Shown: positions 19,682 to 28,370 of the stretch, in pieces
Position numbering within the stretch: the stretch's first letter is position 1
Layout: each line of letters starts with the position of its first letter
The notes under the pieces: generated by a model
Databases searched by the model: none
What the model was told of the DNA's origin: nothing
Seen by the model: the letters and a program-made list of their open reading frames with translations, nothing else
Program-made: the position numbers and the translations under genes
Assembly (NCBI RefSeq): GCF_034259325.1
Contig: NZ_JAXIVS010000003.1
Span: 186,001-250,000 of the forward strand
Length of the DNA: 64,000 nucleotides
Direction: 5' to 3'
DNA from: Hyalangium ruber
GTDB lineage: Bacteria > Myxococcota > Myxococcia > Myxococcales > Myxococcaceae

Positions 19682-20503
19682 CTACGCCCCGCCACTCGCG
19701 AACCAGGCGTTGAGCTCGGGGTAGGTCAGGGGCTTCCCCTCGAACGTCGGCCCCCACCGCCCGGCCAGCACATGCTCCGCGTCGCGCCTCGCCGCCGAGA
19801 ACGCCGTCAGCGCGAGCCGGGGCCCCACGCTCACCCGGCGCACCCCCAGCGCCCGGAGCTGCTCGGGGGAGGGCAACGTCGGCGCGGCCCAGACATTGAG
19901 CGGGACGGGGAGTTGCTCGACGACGTGGGCCAGCTCCTCGGCCTTCGAGAGCCCTGGCACGAAGACGCCATCACAGCCCGCGTCCACGTAGCGCTTCCCG
20001 CGCCGCACGATTTCGTCGAGGGCCTGCTTCCCCTCGTGGATGTGGCGCAAGACGACGTCGGTGCGCGCGTTCAGGAACATGTCCCGCCCTTCGCGCCGGA
20101 GCGCCTCCCGCGAGGCCGCCAGCTTCTCGGCGAGCACCTCGGGAGGCTCGGAACCGTCCTCGAGGTTGACGCCGACCACCCCCACCTCCGCGAGCCGGCA
20201 GATGTTGGCGGCCACCTCCGCCGCGCTCGCGCCATAGCCGCGCTCGAAGTCGACGCTCACGGGCACTCGCACCGCCCGGACGATGTCCTGGGTGGCGGTG
20301 AGCAGCCGATCGAACGAGAGGCGCTCGCCATCGGGCACCCCTTGGGCCCAGGCCACCGCGGCGCTGCTGGTGGCGATGGCGGCCCCGCCCACGGACTCGA
20401 CCAGCCGGGCGCTGAGCGCATCCCACGCGTTCGCGAGGATGAGGAGCTGGCCCTGCGCATGGAGCGCTCGAAACTGAGCGGTGTCGGCAGGGGCCGGGCT
20501 CAT
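19682..20503 (-). CDS. Isocitrate lyase/PEP mutase family protein
   Basis: A 273-residue TIM-barrel protein of the ICL/PEPM superfamily, which makes or breaks C-C or P-C bonds on oxyanion-type alpha-keto acids with Mg2+. Visible signatures are NAWDALSARLVESVGGAAIATSSAAV near the N-terminus, VDFERGYG (metal and substrate acids), VGVNLEDGS and ARTDVVLR. The isocitrate-lyase KKCGH motif is absent, so it belongs to the PEP mutase/oxaloacetate-hydrolase-like branch; the substrate is not predictable. Its ATG overlaps the stop of the upstream CMD gene (ATGA), indicating translational coupling in one operon, divergent from the MocR regulator. Confidence 0.88.
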   Translation of the reverse strand: MSPAPADTAQFRALHAQGQLLILANAWDALSARLVESVGGAAIATSSAAVAWAQGVPDGERLSFDRLLTATQDIVRAVRVPVSVDFERGYGASAAEVAANICRLAEVGVVGVNLEDGSEPPEVLAEKLAASREALRREGRDMFLNARTDVVLRHIHEGKQALDEIVRRGKRYVDAGCDGVFVPGLSKAEELAHVVEQLPVPLNVWAAPTLPSPEQLRALGVRRVSVGPRLALTAFSAARRDAEHVLAGRWGPTFEGKPLTYPELNAWFASGGA

Positions 20504-20976
20504 CGACGGCCTCCCGCCTCGGTCTCGGGCTGAAACCCATAGGCCAGGGCGATGCGATTCCAGGCGTTGATGGACACCACGACCGAGGTCAGCGCCGCCA
20601 GGTCGGTCTCGGAGAAGGCTTCGGACGCCTCCCGGTAGACCGAGTTGGGCACGCCCCCCTTCGCCAGGTGCGTGAGACCATCCGTCCAGGCGAACGCCGC
20701 GCGCTCACGTGGCGAGAAGAGGTCTGAGTCTCGCCAGTGCTCGACCGCCTGGATTCGCTGCTCCGAGACGCCGAGCCCGCGGGAGATGCCCGTATGCATC
20801 GCGATGCAGTAGTGGCAGCCATTCAGCAGCGAGGCGCGCAGCTTGACGAGCTCGATGAGCTCGTCGCCAAGGCCACTCTTCTTCGCAGCGGTCGAGATCG
20901 CGATCAGGGCACGCCAGGTTTCAGGGGCGAGACGTTGGACAGCAACAGGGTCGAGGCGCACGGGTTCAGGGGTCAT
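20500..20976 (-). CDS. Carboxymuconolactone decarboxylase/AhpD-like protein
   Basis: A 158-residue all-helical protein with the AhpD signature NGCHYCIAMH, whose CxxC and following His form the redox or proton-relay site of alkylhydroperoxidase-like CMD proteins. The helix ELVKLRASLLNGCHYC is typical of the family. It probably reduces peroxides or acts as a small thiol oxidoreductase; a true decarboxylase role is unlikely because the redox Cys pair is kept. It is the first gene of the operon, overlapping the PEP-mutase-like gene by 4 bp and starting 68 bp from the divergent MocR gene, which is its likely regulator. Confidence 0.88.
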   Translation of the reverse strand: MTPEPVRLDPVAVQRLAPETWRALIAISTAAKKSGLGDELIELVKLRASLLNGCHYCIAMHTGISRGLGVSEQRIQAVEHWRDSDLFSPRERAAFAWTDGLTHLAKGGVPNSVYREASEAFSETDLAALTSVVVSINAWNRIALAYGFQPETEAGGRR

Positions 20977-21044
20977 GGCGCGAGAGGATAGGTTCGCGAT
21001 GGACCACGAAAAGGGCCAAGAAGCGTAAATTGGACTGGGCCATC

Positions 21045-22475
21045 ATGACCTCTCGCCGACCCAGGTTTCAGCCGTCGATTCGCCGCCAGGGGAGCCACCC
21101 TCCCCTGCACGTGCAGCTGTATGACCGGATCCGTCAGGCCATCCTGGCGGGCACCCTCCCACCGGGCGCTCGCCTTCCCTCGGCGCGGGCCATGGCGTTG
21201 GAGACGCGCGTCGCGCGTGGAACGGTGGACGTCGCGTATGCGCGGCTCACCGTCGAGGGATTCCTCGTGACCCGTGGCGCGGCCGGCACGTTCGTCGCGA
21301 GTCCCCTGCCGCTCTCTCCCCGCGAAGGCGCGCCCGTTCCGCCGAAGCCGAGACAGGTCGAGCCGCGAGCCCGCACGGTCCTCTGGCCATTCCAGGTGGG
21401 CGTTCCCGCGGTCGACGCATTCCCCATCGCGACCTGGTCTCGGGTGCTGGGGCGGCACTCCCGGCGAGCCCGAGCGAGTGAGCTCGCGCACTCCGACACC
21501 CGTGGTGATGCCTCCCTGCGCGAGGCCATCGCCGCACACCTGGCCGTCTCGCGCGGCGTCATCGCCCATGCGGAGGACGTCATGGTCACCGGTGGCTATC
21601 ACTCAGCGCTCGGCCTGTTGGCGCATGCGCTCTCGAAGCCGGGGGACCCTGTCTGGATGGAAGACCCGGGCTACCACCGGGCGCGGGCCGCACTCTCCCT
21701 CGCGGGGTTGCGACCCGTGGCCGTGCCGGTGGATGCCGAGGGACTCGAGGTCTCCCGGGGCGTTGCCCTCGCCCCGCGCGCCCGGTTCGCGTTCGTGACC
21801 CCGAGCCACCAGATGCCGCTGGGGATGGCTCTCTCGCTGGCTCGCCGGCTCGCGCTCCTGGACTGGGCCCGAAGCGCGGACGCGTGGATCGTCGAGGACG
21901 ACTATGACGGCGAGTTCCACTATGCCTCGGCGCCGCTCCCGGCCCTCAAGAGCCTCGATGACAAGGGGCTGGTGCTCTACGCGGGCACCTTCAGCAAATC
22001 GATGTTCCCCACCTTGCGGCTCGGCTTCCTCGTGGTGCCGGACCGGGCGCGGGAGGCGCTTGGTCGTGCCGCCAACCTGCTGCACCCCGCCCCGCCCCTC
22101 GCCGTGCAGCGCGCGGTCGCCGATTTCCTGGATGAAGGACACTACGCACGTCACGTGCGGCGCATGCGCACCCTCTATGGGGAGCGCCGCGCCGCGCTGC
22201 TTCGCGCCCTCACCGAGCTTTCCTCTCCGCACCTCCAGGTCGAGGCGCCACCGGGTGGGTTGCACCTGCTCGCGCGCTTGAGCGGCATCCGCGACGAGGC
22301 CGTCGTCACTCACGCGGAGGGACTCGGGCTCGGGCTCAACGCGCTGTCGGGCTATCAGTTCAGCCCCGCCGTGCGCCGGCTCGATGGACTGGTGCTCGGG
22401 TTCGCCACGCTGCCCGCGACGCGGGCCCGCGATGCCGTGTCCCGACTCGCCCGCGCCCTCGAGCTGGCGCGGTGA
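21045..22475 (+). CDS. MocR/PdxR-type regulator (GntR HTH + PLP aminotransferase fold)
   Basis: A 476-residue fusion. Residues about 18-85 are a GntR winged helix (PLHVQLYDRIRQAILAGTLPPGARLPSARAMA). After a linker, residues about 105-475 form a fold-type-I aminotransferase domain. The PLP-binding Lys is K318 in GTFSKSMFPTLRLGF, and the cofactor-ring Asp is in VEDDYDGEF. MocR proteins usually do not transaminate but sense PLP-bound amines and control a divergent gene, here the CMD/PEPM operon. The ATG at 21045 is used; the longer frame from TTG at 21030 has no support. Confidence 0.92.
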   Translation: MTSRRPRFQPSIRRQGSHPPLHVQLYDRIRQAILAGTLPPGARLPSARAMALETRVARGTVDVAYARLTVEGFLVTRGAAGTFVASPLPLSPREGAPVPPKPRQVEPRARTVLWPFQVGVPAVDAFPIATWSRVLGRHSRRARASELAHSDTRGDASLREAIAAHLAVSRGVIAHAEDVMVTGGYHSALGLLAHALSKPGDPVWMEDPGYHRARAALSLAGLRPVAVPVDAEGLEVSRGVALAPRARFAFVTPSHQMPLGMALSLARRLALLDWARSADAWIVEDDYDGEFHYASAPLPALKSLDDKGLVLYAGTFSKSMFPTLRLGFLVVPDRAREALGRAANLLHPAPPLAVQRAVADFLDEGHYARHVRRMRTLYGERRAALLRALTELSSPHLQVEAPPGGLHLLARLSGIRDEAVVTHAEGLGLGLNALSGYQFSPAVRRLDGLVLGFATLPATRARDAVSRLARALELAR

Positions 22476-22482
22476 GCGAACG

Positions 22483-25056
22483 TCACCGAGCCCTCGGGGC
22501 GCGGGCAGCGCGCAGCTCACGGGCCCGCGCCTGCTGTCCCGTGGCCTCCAGCGCCTTCTCCGCGAGCTCCAGCGCCTCCGCTTGCCCCCACGCATCCTCG
22601 CTGACGGTGGCCTCCAGCGCCGCGAGCGCCACGTCCACGCCGCCTTGGGGCTCGCGGGCCAGCACGCTCCGCGCCACCAGGCACGCCAGCCGGCTCCGGA
22701 ACAGGCCGAACCCGCAGGCCGTGGCCAGCGACAGGCCCTCCTCCGCCTCGCGCCGCGCCTGCTCCGGCCGCCCCTCCGCGAGTGCGAGCCGGGCCGCCAG
22801 CTCGTGGCAGCGCAGCAGCATCTCCACCTCGTTGGAGGCGCGAGCCCACACCCGAGCCTGGACGAGGTGCTCGCCCGCCGCCGCCACGTCGTCCTCCACC
22901 GCGATGAGCCCCAACACGGTGTGGCAGTGCGCCACATGGCCATGCCAGCCCAGGTGCTCGCACACCCTCAGGTTCTTCCGCGTCGCCGCGCGCGCTCGCT
23001 CGCGACGGCCCAGGGCCAGGTCATGCTCCGCCTGCCACAGCGCGCGGCGGGCCATGGGCGTCCCGTCCAGCGTGCGAGCCTGGCTGAAGTGCATGTCCGC
23101 CGCCTCGGCCTCGCCCAGCTCATGCAGCACCAGGCCCAGCAGCGCGGCGGACCGCGCGATGTGGGAGCGCGCCTGGTACTCCCCCGCCACCTCCACCGAG
23201 CGCTCGAGCAGCCGCCGCGCGCTCGTGAGCCGGCCGCGCAGCCGCTCCGTGTAGCCCAGCGTCCGCAGCCCCGTGACGATCCCCGCCGCATCCTGCGTGC
23301 GCTCGGACAGCGCTACCGACGCCTCATAGCAGCGCACCGCGAAGTCCAGCTGGCCCAGCGCCCCCATGTAGAGGCCCCAGTCATAGACCAGCTCCTTGCG
23401 AGTGCTCTCGCCCAGCGCCTCGGACAGCCGCCGGGGGTCTCCCTCCGGCGCGAAGATCGCCGTCACGCGTGCGCCCCGGCTCATGTCTCCCAGCCGTAGG
23501 CCCAGGTGCGTGAAGCCGCCCAGGCTTCGGGCATAAATCGCGTAGGCCTCGTGCGCATGCCCCGAGCGCAGCGTGTGCAGCAGCAGCGCCTCGTAGTCAT
23601 CCAACCGCGCGCTCTCCCGGGGTGGCTCGTGCAGGCGGGTGTCGAGCCGGGCGGCGAGGCGCTCGCGCTCCAGGGTGTGGATACGCTCGGGTGCGACGCC
23701 GAGCAGCGACTTGAAGTAGTCCCGCAGGAAGGGGTGGGTGGAGTAGCGCGCCTGCCCCTCGCGCGCGGCGAAGACGAGGCCGAGCCGCTCCAGCCGCGCC
23801 AGGGTGCGCCGCAGCTCTGGCCACCCCATCCCCGCGAGGCTGCCGGCCAGGGCGCCTCCAGCCTGGGCGATGGCCTGAAGGGCTTCCGGATCCACCCCTC
23901 CTCCAAGCACGCAAAGGCGAGCGAGCAGATCGCGCTCCTGCTCGGGCAGCGCCCGCGCGTAGGCCGAGAGCACTGCCTGGAGCCGGCGTGCCAGGGCGTC
24001 GTCGCGCGCGGCCTCGGCGAGCGGCACCTCCTCGAAGCGCCGCGCGTCCCCACCCAGGAAGCCCCCCACGTAGGAGCCAATCATCGACACGGAGAGGGCG
24101 TGCCCGCCCGTGCTCGCGGAGAGCTCGCGCAGGGCGCCGCCGCCGCCGCGCAGGCCCCAGAGGCGCAACAGGTCCACCCCCTCGTCCTCGGAGAGCGGCG
24201 CGAGCGCCAGGGTCCGAAGGCCATTGCCCTCCCAGGCGCCGAGATCGGCCACCGGAAAGCGCGAGGTCATTAGCGCCCGCGCGCCCCCAAGCCCTCGTGC
24301 GAGCGCCACGAGCAACCGCCGCAGGGACGGGTCCAGCAGTTCGCCCCGCGAGCGCCCGTCTCCGCCGTCGGACTGCACCACCTCCAGCCCATCCAGCACG
24401 AGCAGGTGCGGCGGCCCTCCTCCGAGCACGTCCTGGAGTCGCTCGAGGCGCTCGCCCGGCGCGACCTCTTCCTCCCGCGCGAAGTAGCGCAGGGCCCGCG
24501 AGAGGAAGCCTTCGATGCGCGGGTCCTCATAGAAGCTCCAGACGAAGGTTCCTCCCGGCCGTGGCCCTTCCCCCAGGCTGGCCACGAGCCGCTCCGCCAC
24601 CGCCGTCTTCCCCGTGCCGCCGAGCGCCACCAGGGTCACCACCCGCTCCGCTGGTGCGTCCGCCGCGGCCCAGGCCGACAGGAACGCAAGCACCTCGCCA
24701 CGACCCACGAAGTGGCGCGCCCGCTGGAGGGTGTGGGCGAAGTGGGGACGAAGCCCCTGCTCCGGCTCCTCCGAAGAGGGCCCGGAGGCCTCGGGCGGCG
24801 CGGGAGCGCCAGGCGGAAGGGCCTCGACGAGCAGGTCCTCCTCGGCCAGGCCGAACTCCGCGGCGAGCCGTTCGAGCATGCGCCGGCGCGTGGGGTGACG
24901 GACCGAGAAGCCCCCGCGCGCATCGTTGACGGCGCCGGACTCGTACCGGCGGTAGGTGCGCACATCCACCCCTACCGCTGAAGCAGCCTGCTCCTGGGTC
25001 AGGTTCAGGTCCAGGCGGGCCTGGAGCAGCAGGGCATGGTGGAAGAAGCGAGCCAC
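22483..25056 (-). CDS. XRE-STAND NTPase-TPR regulator
   Basis: An 857-residue signal-transduction ATPase. Residues 1-75 hold an XRE helix-turn-helix (LTQEQAASAVGVDVRTYRRYESG). FVGRGEVLAFLSAW at about 117-130 and Walker A GGTGKT at 146-151 begin an NB-ARC-like NTPase, with hhhhD in LLVLDGLEVV and a winged-helix part near 370-460. The C-terminal half is TPR-like helices. STAND proteins switch between ADP- and ATP-bound states on ligand binding. The GTG at 25056 is chosen; a TTG at 25071 is possible, and neither has a strong ribosome binding site. The gene is divergent from a 2OG-Fe(II) oxygenase, with three 10-bp tandem repeats between them, so it probably controls that promoter. Confidence 0.85.
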   Translation of the reverse strand: MARFFHHALLLQARLDLNLTQEQAASAVGVDVRTYRRYESGAVNDARGGFSVRHPTRRRMLERLAAEFGLAEEDLLVEALPPGAPAPPEASGPSSEEPEQGLRPHFAHTLQRARHFVGRGEVLAFLSAWAAADAPAERVVTLVALGGTGKTAVAERLVASLGEGPRPGGTFVWSFYEDPRIEGFLSRALRYFAREEEVAPGERLERLQDVLGGGPPHLLVLDGLEVVQSDGGDGRSRGELLDPSLRRLLVALARGLGGARALMTSRFPVADLGAWEGNGLRTLALAPLSEDEGVDLLRLWGLRGGGGALRELSASTGGHALSVSMIGSYVGGFLGGDARRFEEVPLAEAARDDALARRLQAVLSAYARALPEQERDLLARLCVLGGGVDPEALQAIAQAGGALAGSLAGMGWPELRRTLARLERLGLVFAAREGQARYSTHPFLRDYFKSLLGVAPERIHTLERERLAARLDTRLHEPPRESARLDDYEALLLHTLRSGHAHEAYAIYARSLGGFTHLGLRLGDMSRGARVTAIFAPEGDPRRLSEALGESTRKELVYDWGLYMGALGQLDFAVRCYEASVALSERTQDAAGIVTGLRTLGYTERLRGRLTSARRLLERSVEVAGEYQARSHIARSAALLGLVLHELGEAEAADMHFSQARTLDGTPMARRALWQAEHDLALGRRERARAATRKNLRVCEHLGWHGHVAHCHTVLGLIAVEDDVAAAGEHLVQARVWARASNEVEMLLRCHELAARLALAEGRPEQARREAEEGLSLATACGFGLFRSRLACLVARSVLAREPQGGVDVALAALEATVSEDAWGQAEALELAEKALEATGQQARARELRAARAPRAR

Positions 25057-25105
25057 GGGGCCATGGTGCAAGAGGCCCCCCCGCCCTGTCACGAGGGCAT
25101 GGGAG

Positions 25106-25135
25106 TTCTGCCCGGTTCTGCCCGGTCCTGCCCTG
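25106..25135 (+). repeat. Three tandem 10-bp repeats in a divergent promoter region
   Basis: TTCTGCCCGG at 25106-25115 and 25116-25125, then TCCTGCCCTG at 25126-25135. The 10-bp period places each copy on the same face of the helix. They lie between the XRE-STAND regulator and the oxygenase gene, 34 bp before the latter's ATG. They could be regulator binding sites; this is inference. Confidence 0.6.
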
Positions 25136-25168
25136 GAGGAGAGAGCCCCTTCGGCGCAGTTTGAGGGC

Positions 25169-25768
25169 ATGAACCTCACCGACACGACGCAGACCGCGAT
25201 GCCCCTGCCCCAGCGGACGGTGCTGGAGGAGGATGAGTCCATCGTCACCGTCTCGAACTTCCTGTCCCCGGAGGAGTGCGAGGAGTACATCCGGCTGACG
25301 CTGGCCACGGGCTACGAGGAGGCGCCCATCACCACCTTCCGGGGCTTCGTGATGCGGCCCGACATCCGCAACAACACCCGGGTGATCAGGGACGACCGGG
25401 AGCTGGCGGACCGGCTCTGGGAGCGGATGCAGGGCTGGGTGCCCACCACGCACCGGCGCATCGGCTCCTGGCATCCGCATAACCTCAACGAGCGCTTCCG
25501 CTTCTACCGCTACACCGGAGGCCAGTACTTCAAGTGGCACAGCGATGGCCCCTTCATCCGCTCGCAGCAGGAGGTGAGCCTGTTCACGGCGATGGTGTAC
25601 CTCAACGAGGACTTCGAGGGCGGGACGACGGACTTCCAGTTCGGGCCGACCGTCACCCCGCGCCGGGGCATGCTGCTGCTGTTCGAGCACTCGCTGGTAC
25701 ACCAGGGCGCGCCGGTGCGCAGCGGATGCAAGTACGTGCTGCGCACGGACGTGATGTTCCGGCCCTGA
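25169..25768 (+). CDS. 2OG-Fe(II) oxygenase, prolyl 4-hydroxylase-like
   Basis: A 199-residue protein of the P4Hc fold. The Fe-binding HxD is in YFKWHSDGPF, the distal His in LVHQGAPV, and the 2-oxoglutarate-binding basic residue is in the SGCKYVLRTDVMF strand. FLSPEECEEYIRL at the N-terminus is the typical opening helix. It should hydroxylate a protein or small molecule using O2 and 2-oxoglutarate in the cytoplasm. The ATG at 25169 is used; the open frame extends back to 24956, but that part lies over the divergent regulator's N-terminus. Divergent pairing with the STAND regulator suggests regulated expression. Confidence 0.88.
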   Translation: MNLTDTTQTAMPLPQRTVLEEDESIVTVSNFLSPEECEEYIRLTLATGYEEAPITTFRGFVMRPDIRNNTRVIRDDRELADRLWERMQGWVPTTHRRIGSWHPHNLNERFRFYRYTGGQYFKWHSDGPFIRSQQEVSLFTAMVYLNEDFEGGTTDFQFGPTVTPRRGMLLLFEHSLVHQGAPVRSGCKYVLRTDVMFRP

Positions 25769-25839
25769 GAGCATTCAGGGGTCGCGAGGCTCCCATCCGC
25801 TCTATGCTCTCGCGGACCGTGAGCGGACAGGAGCGGAAC

Positions 25840-26901
25840 GTGCGGGGAGACAAGCGTCTGGGGAGGTGGATGGTTCGAGCCATCCTGCTCCCGCTGGGAT
25901 TGGCCGGCTGTTCCTCGAAATCCTCCCAGCAGGTTCCGCTGGCGGAAGTGCCCCCAGCGCTACGGGGGACCGCGCCCGAGGGGGCCGTCACCCTCCTGCC
26001 GCTCGGCGGCCCGCTTCAGAGCGATCGCGCCGAGCTCTCCGGCTTGACCTGGTACGGAGAGCACCTCGTCATGCTGCCGCAGTATCCCAACTGGGCGGAT
26101 GACGACGCGCCCTGCCTCTACACCGTCCCGAAGGCGGACATCCTCGCGCGGCTCGAGCACACCGCCTCGGGGCCCCTCGAGCCTCGCTGCATTCCGTTCG
26201 ACAGCGGCGGCCTCGAGAAGCGCATCCCCGGCTTCGAGGGCTATGAGTCCATCGGCTTCGCCGGGGACCAGGCGTATCTGACCGTGGAGACCCACCGGCG
26301 CACCGGAAAGGGCTTCATCGTCACCGGCCGCATCGCGCCGGATCTGAGCGTGCTGAAGCTCGAGGCCGCGCCCCAGGCCCAGCTCTCCCCGCCGGCCGAC
26401 GTGTCGAACGCGGGCTTCGAGACACTGGTGGCGGGCGAGGACCGCCTGCTGGCCTTGTACGAGGCCAACGGGTCCCAGGTGAACCCCGCGCCCGCCGCCG
26501 AAAGCTTCGATCGAGCGCTCGTCCCCACCGGGAAGCTCTCCCTGCCCTCGATCGAATACCGCGTCACCGATGCGACGTCCCTGGACGCGGAGGGCCGGTT
26601 CTGGGTGATGAACTACAACTTCCCTGGGACCTCCAAGGCCTACAAGCCGGCGCCGGATCCCCTCATGGCCCGGTACGGCACCGGACCGACCCATGCACAG
26701 AAGCCACAGGTGGAGCGGCTCATCGAGCTCCAGGTGCGGCCATCCGGCATCGTGCTCACCGAGCGGCCCCCCCTCCAGTTCCAGCTCTCCGACGAGGCGG
26801 CGCGGAACTGGGAGGGCGTGGTGCGGCTGGAGGACCGGGGCTTTCTGCTGGTGACCGACAAGTTCCCCAGGACCCTGCTCGGCTTCGTCCCCGCGCCATG
26901 A
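25840..26901 (+). CDS. Putative lipoprotein with beta-propeller-like fold
   Basis: About 353 residues. The N-terminus MRGDKRLGRWMVRAILLPLGLAGCSSK is a lipoprotein signal with a basic n-region and lipobox LAGC. The GTG at 25840 has AGGAG at good spacing; an internal ATG at 25870 has its GGGAGGTGG abutting the codon, which is too close. The mature chain has repeated strand-turn segments (SGLTWYGEHLVMLPQYPNW, GYESIGFAGDQAYLTVE, GFETLVAGEDRLLALYE, WEGVVRLEDRGFLLVTDKFP) like propellers of the esterase-like phytase or SdiA-regulated type. No catalytic residues can be named. It lies 71 bp after the oxygenase gene. Confidence 0.7.
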   Translation: MRGDKRLGRWMVRAILLPLGLAGCSSKSSQQVPLAEVPPALRGTAPEGAVTLLPLGGPLQSDRAELSGLTWYGEHLVMLPQYPNWADDDAPCLYTVPKADILARLEHTASGPLEPRCIPFDSGGLEKRIPGFEGYESIGFAGDQAYLTVETHRRTGKGFIVTGRIAPDLSVLKLEAAPQAQLSPPADVSNAGFETLVAGEDRLLALYEANGSQVNPAPAAESFDRALVPTGKLSLPSIEYRVTDATSLDAEGRFWVMNYNFPGTSKAYKPAPDPLMARYGTGPTHAQKPQVERLIELQVRPSGIVLTERPPLQFQLSDEAARNWEGVVRLEDRGFLLVTDKFPRTLLGFVPAP

Positions 26902-26920
26902 GCAGGCGCGGCGCTGGGCG

Positions 26921-28315
26921 CTAGAACGTGAAGAGCATCCCCGTCTCGAGCCCCACGGTGGTGCGCCTTCCTCCGTCGGCGCCGAGATCCACGACGTCGG
27001 GCGCCTGCAGCACGTGGTGGGACTGGTAGAGGAAGCCTTCCACCGCCAGGGAGAGCGCGGAGCCAGGCTTGAACTCGTAGCCCAGACGCGCCGCGCCGTT
27101 GCGGCGCATGCCCGGCCCGGTGCCACTCAGCGCCGCGGTGGAGACAGCGGGCCGCTCGCCCCCCGGCGCCGTCGCCGGGTACGCGTAGGCGGGCACCACA
27201 TCACCCGGATTGCGCACGCGCTGCAGCCCTGCCATGGCGTAGACCGCGTGCTGGGACGAGAGGGCCTGTCGCGCCGAGATGAAGCCGCCCATATCCCGGA
27301 TGTCCTTGTCCGTACGCCCCTGCGACAGCGACAGCATGCCCAGGTTGGAGGTGTTCTGGCCCAGGTTGAGCTCCACCCTCACGGTAGTGGTCGGCACGGG
27401 GATCAGCTCCGCGAAGAGCGCGCCCTCGTACGAGGTGCCCCGGCGCTCCTGGGGCGTGCCCAGCGCATAGGTCAGGCGAGAGGCGATCACGGTCGCTCCC
27501 ACGCGGCTCGCGCCGAACTTGTAGGCGCCGCGCGCGGCGAAGGTGGGCGTGACGCCTAGCTCGAACGCGGCATCCTTGGCCGTGGCGTTGGCGGCGGGAA
27601 AGCCGAGCGCCACCCCCACCTCATAGCTGTCCTGCGTGTGAAGGTACTTGAGTTGCTGGCGCATGAAGCCCGTGTTGCCAGCAACGAACAGCGTTCCCAC
27701 CAGGTTGATGCCATGCGCGTTGAGTGGAGACGCGAGGTCCCAGTCCTGCCCGAGTGAGAGCGTATGGCCGGGGGCGGGTACCCAATCCACCCGTGCGATG
27801 CGCAGGCGCGGCAGGGCCTGCACCGTGGGGGTGGCCTTGGCGAAGTCGACGAAGTCCACCTCCACCTGGCCGCGCAGCGTCCCCTTCTCATTCACCCACA
27901 GCCCGAAGCGGGACTGGGCCACCTGGAGCGAGAAGCGCGCCTCGTCCGGCAAGGTGGCGAACACCGGGTTGCCCGCGGCGGTGGGGGCCACGGCGTTGGG
28001 CTGGTTGAAGGACTCCACCGCGGCCGAGGACACCACCACGCGTGCGTTGACGGTGCCGTAGAGCCGCAGCACGTTGTCCGACGCAGGCGGCGCGGGGGCA
28101 GGCGGCGGCGCGGGCGACGCGGGGGGAGCAGGCGGCGCGGGCGGCGCGGGAGGCGCAGGCGGCGCGGGAGGGCCGGGCGGCGCCGGAGGAGCGGGCGGCG
28201 GCGCGGTGGGCGCCGGCTGCTCACTGGCGTCTGGCGCCGGCTGAGCGAGCGCGGAGGCCTGGGCCCCGCTCACGGTGAATAGGACGAGCACTGCGACAAG
28301 ACGCAACGCGACCAT
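26921..28315 (-). CDS. Porin-like outer-membrane protein with Pro/Ala-rich linker
   Basis: A 464-residue exported protein: signal peptide (about 1-25), a low-complexity linker of PAPPAPP repeats (about 30-85), then a beta-strand-rich barrel of about 375 residues starting LRLYGTVNARVVV and ending TTVGLETGMLFTF, with a terminal Phe as in outer-membrane barrels. The barrel resembles substrate porins (DcaP/phosphoporin-like: VAQSRFGLWV, DFVDFAKATP). The linker may span the periplasm or touch peptidoglycan. The start has TGGAG upstream. It is 55 bp downstream of the MHS transporter gene on the same strand, so porin and inner-membrane carrier probably form one uptake operon. Confidence 0.82.
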   Translation of the reverse strand: MVALRLVAVLVLFTVSGAQASALAQPAPDASEQPAPTAPPPAPPAPPGPPAPPAPPAPPAPPAPPASPAPPPAPAPPASDNVLRLYGTVNARVVVSSAAVESFNQPNAVAPTAAGNPVFATLPDEARFSLQVAQSRFGLWVNEKGTLRGQVEVDFVDFAKATPTVQALPRLRIARVDWVPAPGHTLSLGQDWDLASPLNAHGINLVGTLFVAGNTGFMRQQLKYLHTQDSYEVGVALGFPAANATAKDAAFELGVTPTFAARGAYKFGASRVGATVIASRLTYALGTPQERRGTSYEGALFAELIPVPTTTVRVELNLGQNTSNLGMLSLSQGRTDKDIRDMGGFISARQALSSQHAVYAMAGLQRVRNPGDVVPAYAYPATAPGGERPAVSTAALSGTGPGMRRNGAARLGYEFKPGSALSLAVEGFLYQSHHVLQAPDVVDLGADGGRRTTVGLETGMLFTF

Positions 28316-28370
28316 ACAATCTCCAGAAGTGCGCACCGAGCGAAGGCGACGCGCGCAACGGCTCGGGGCG

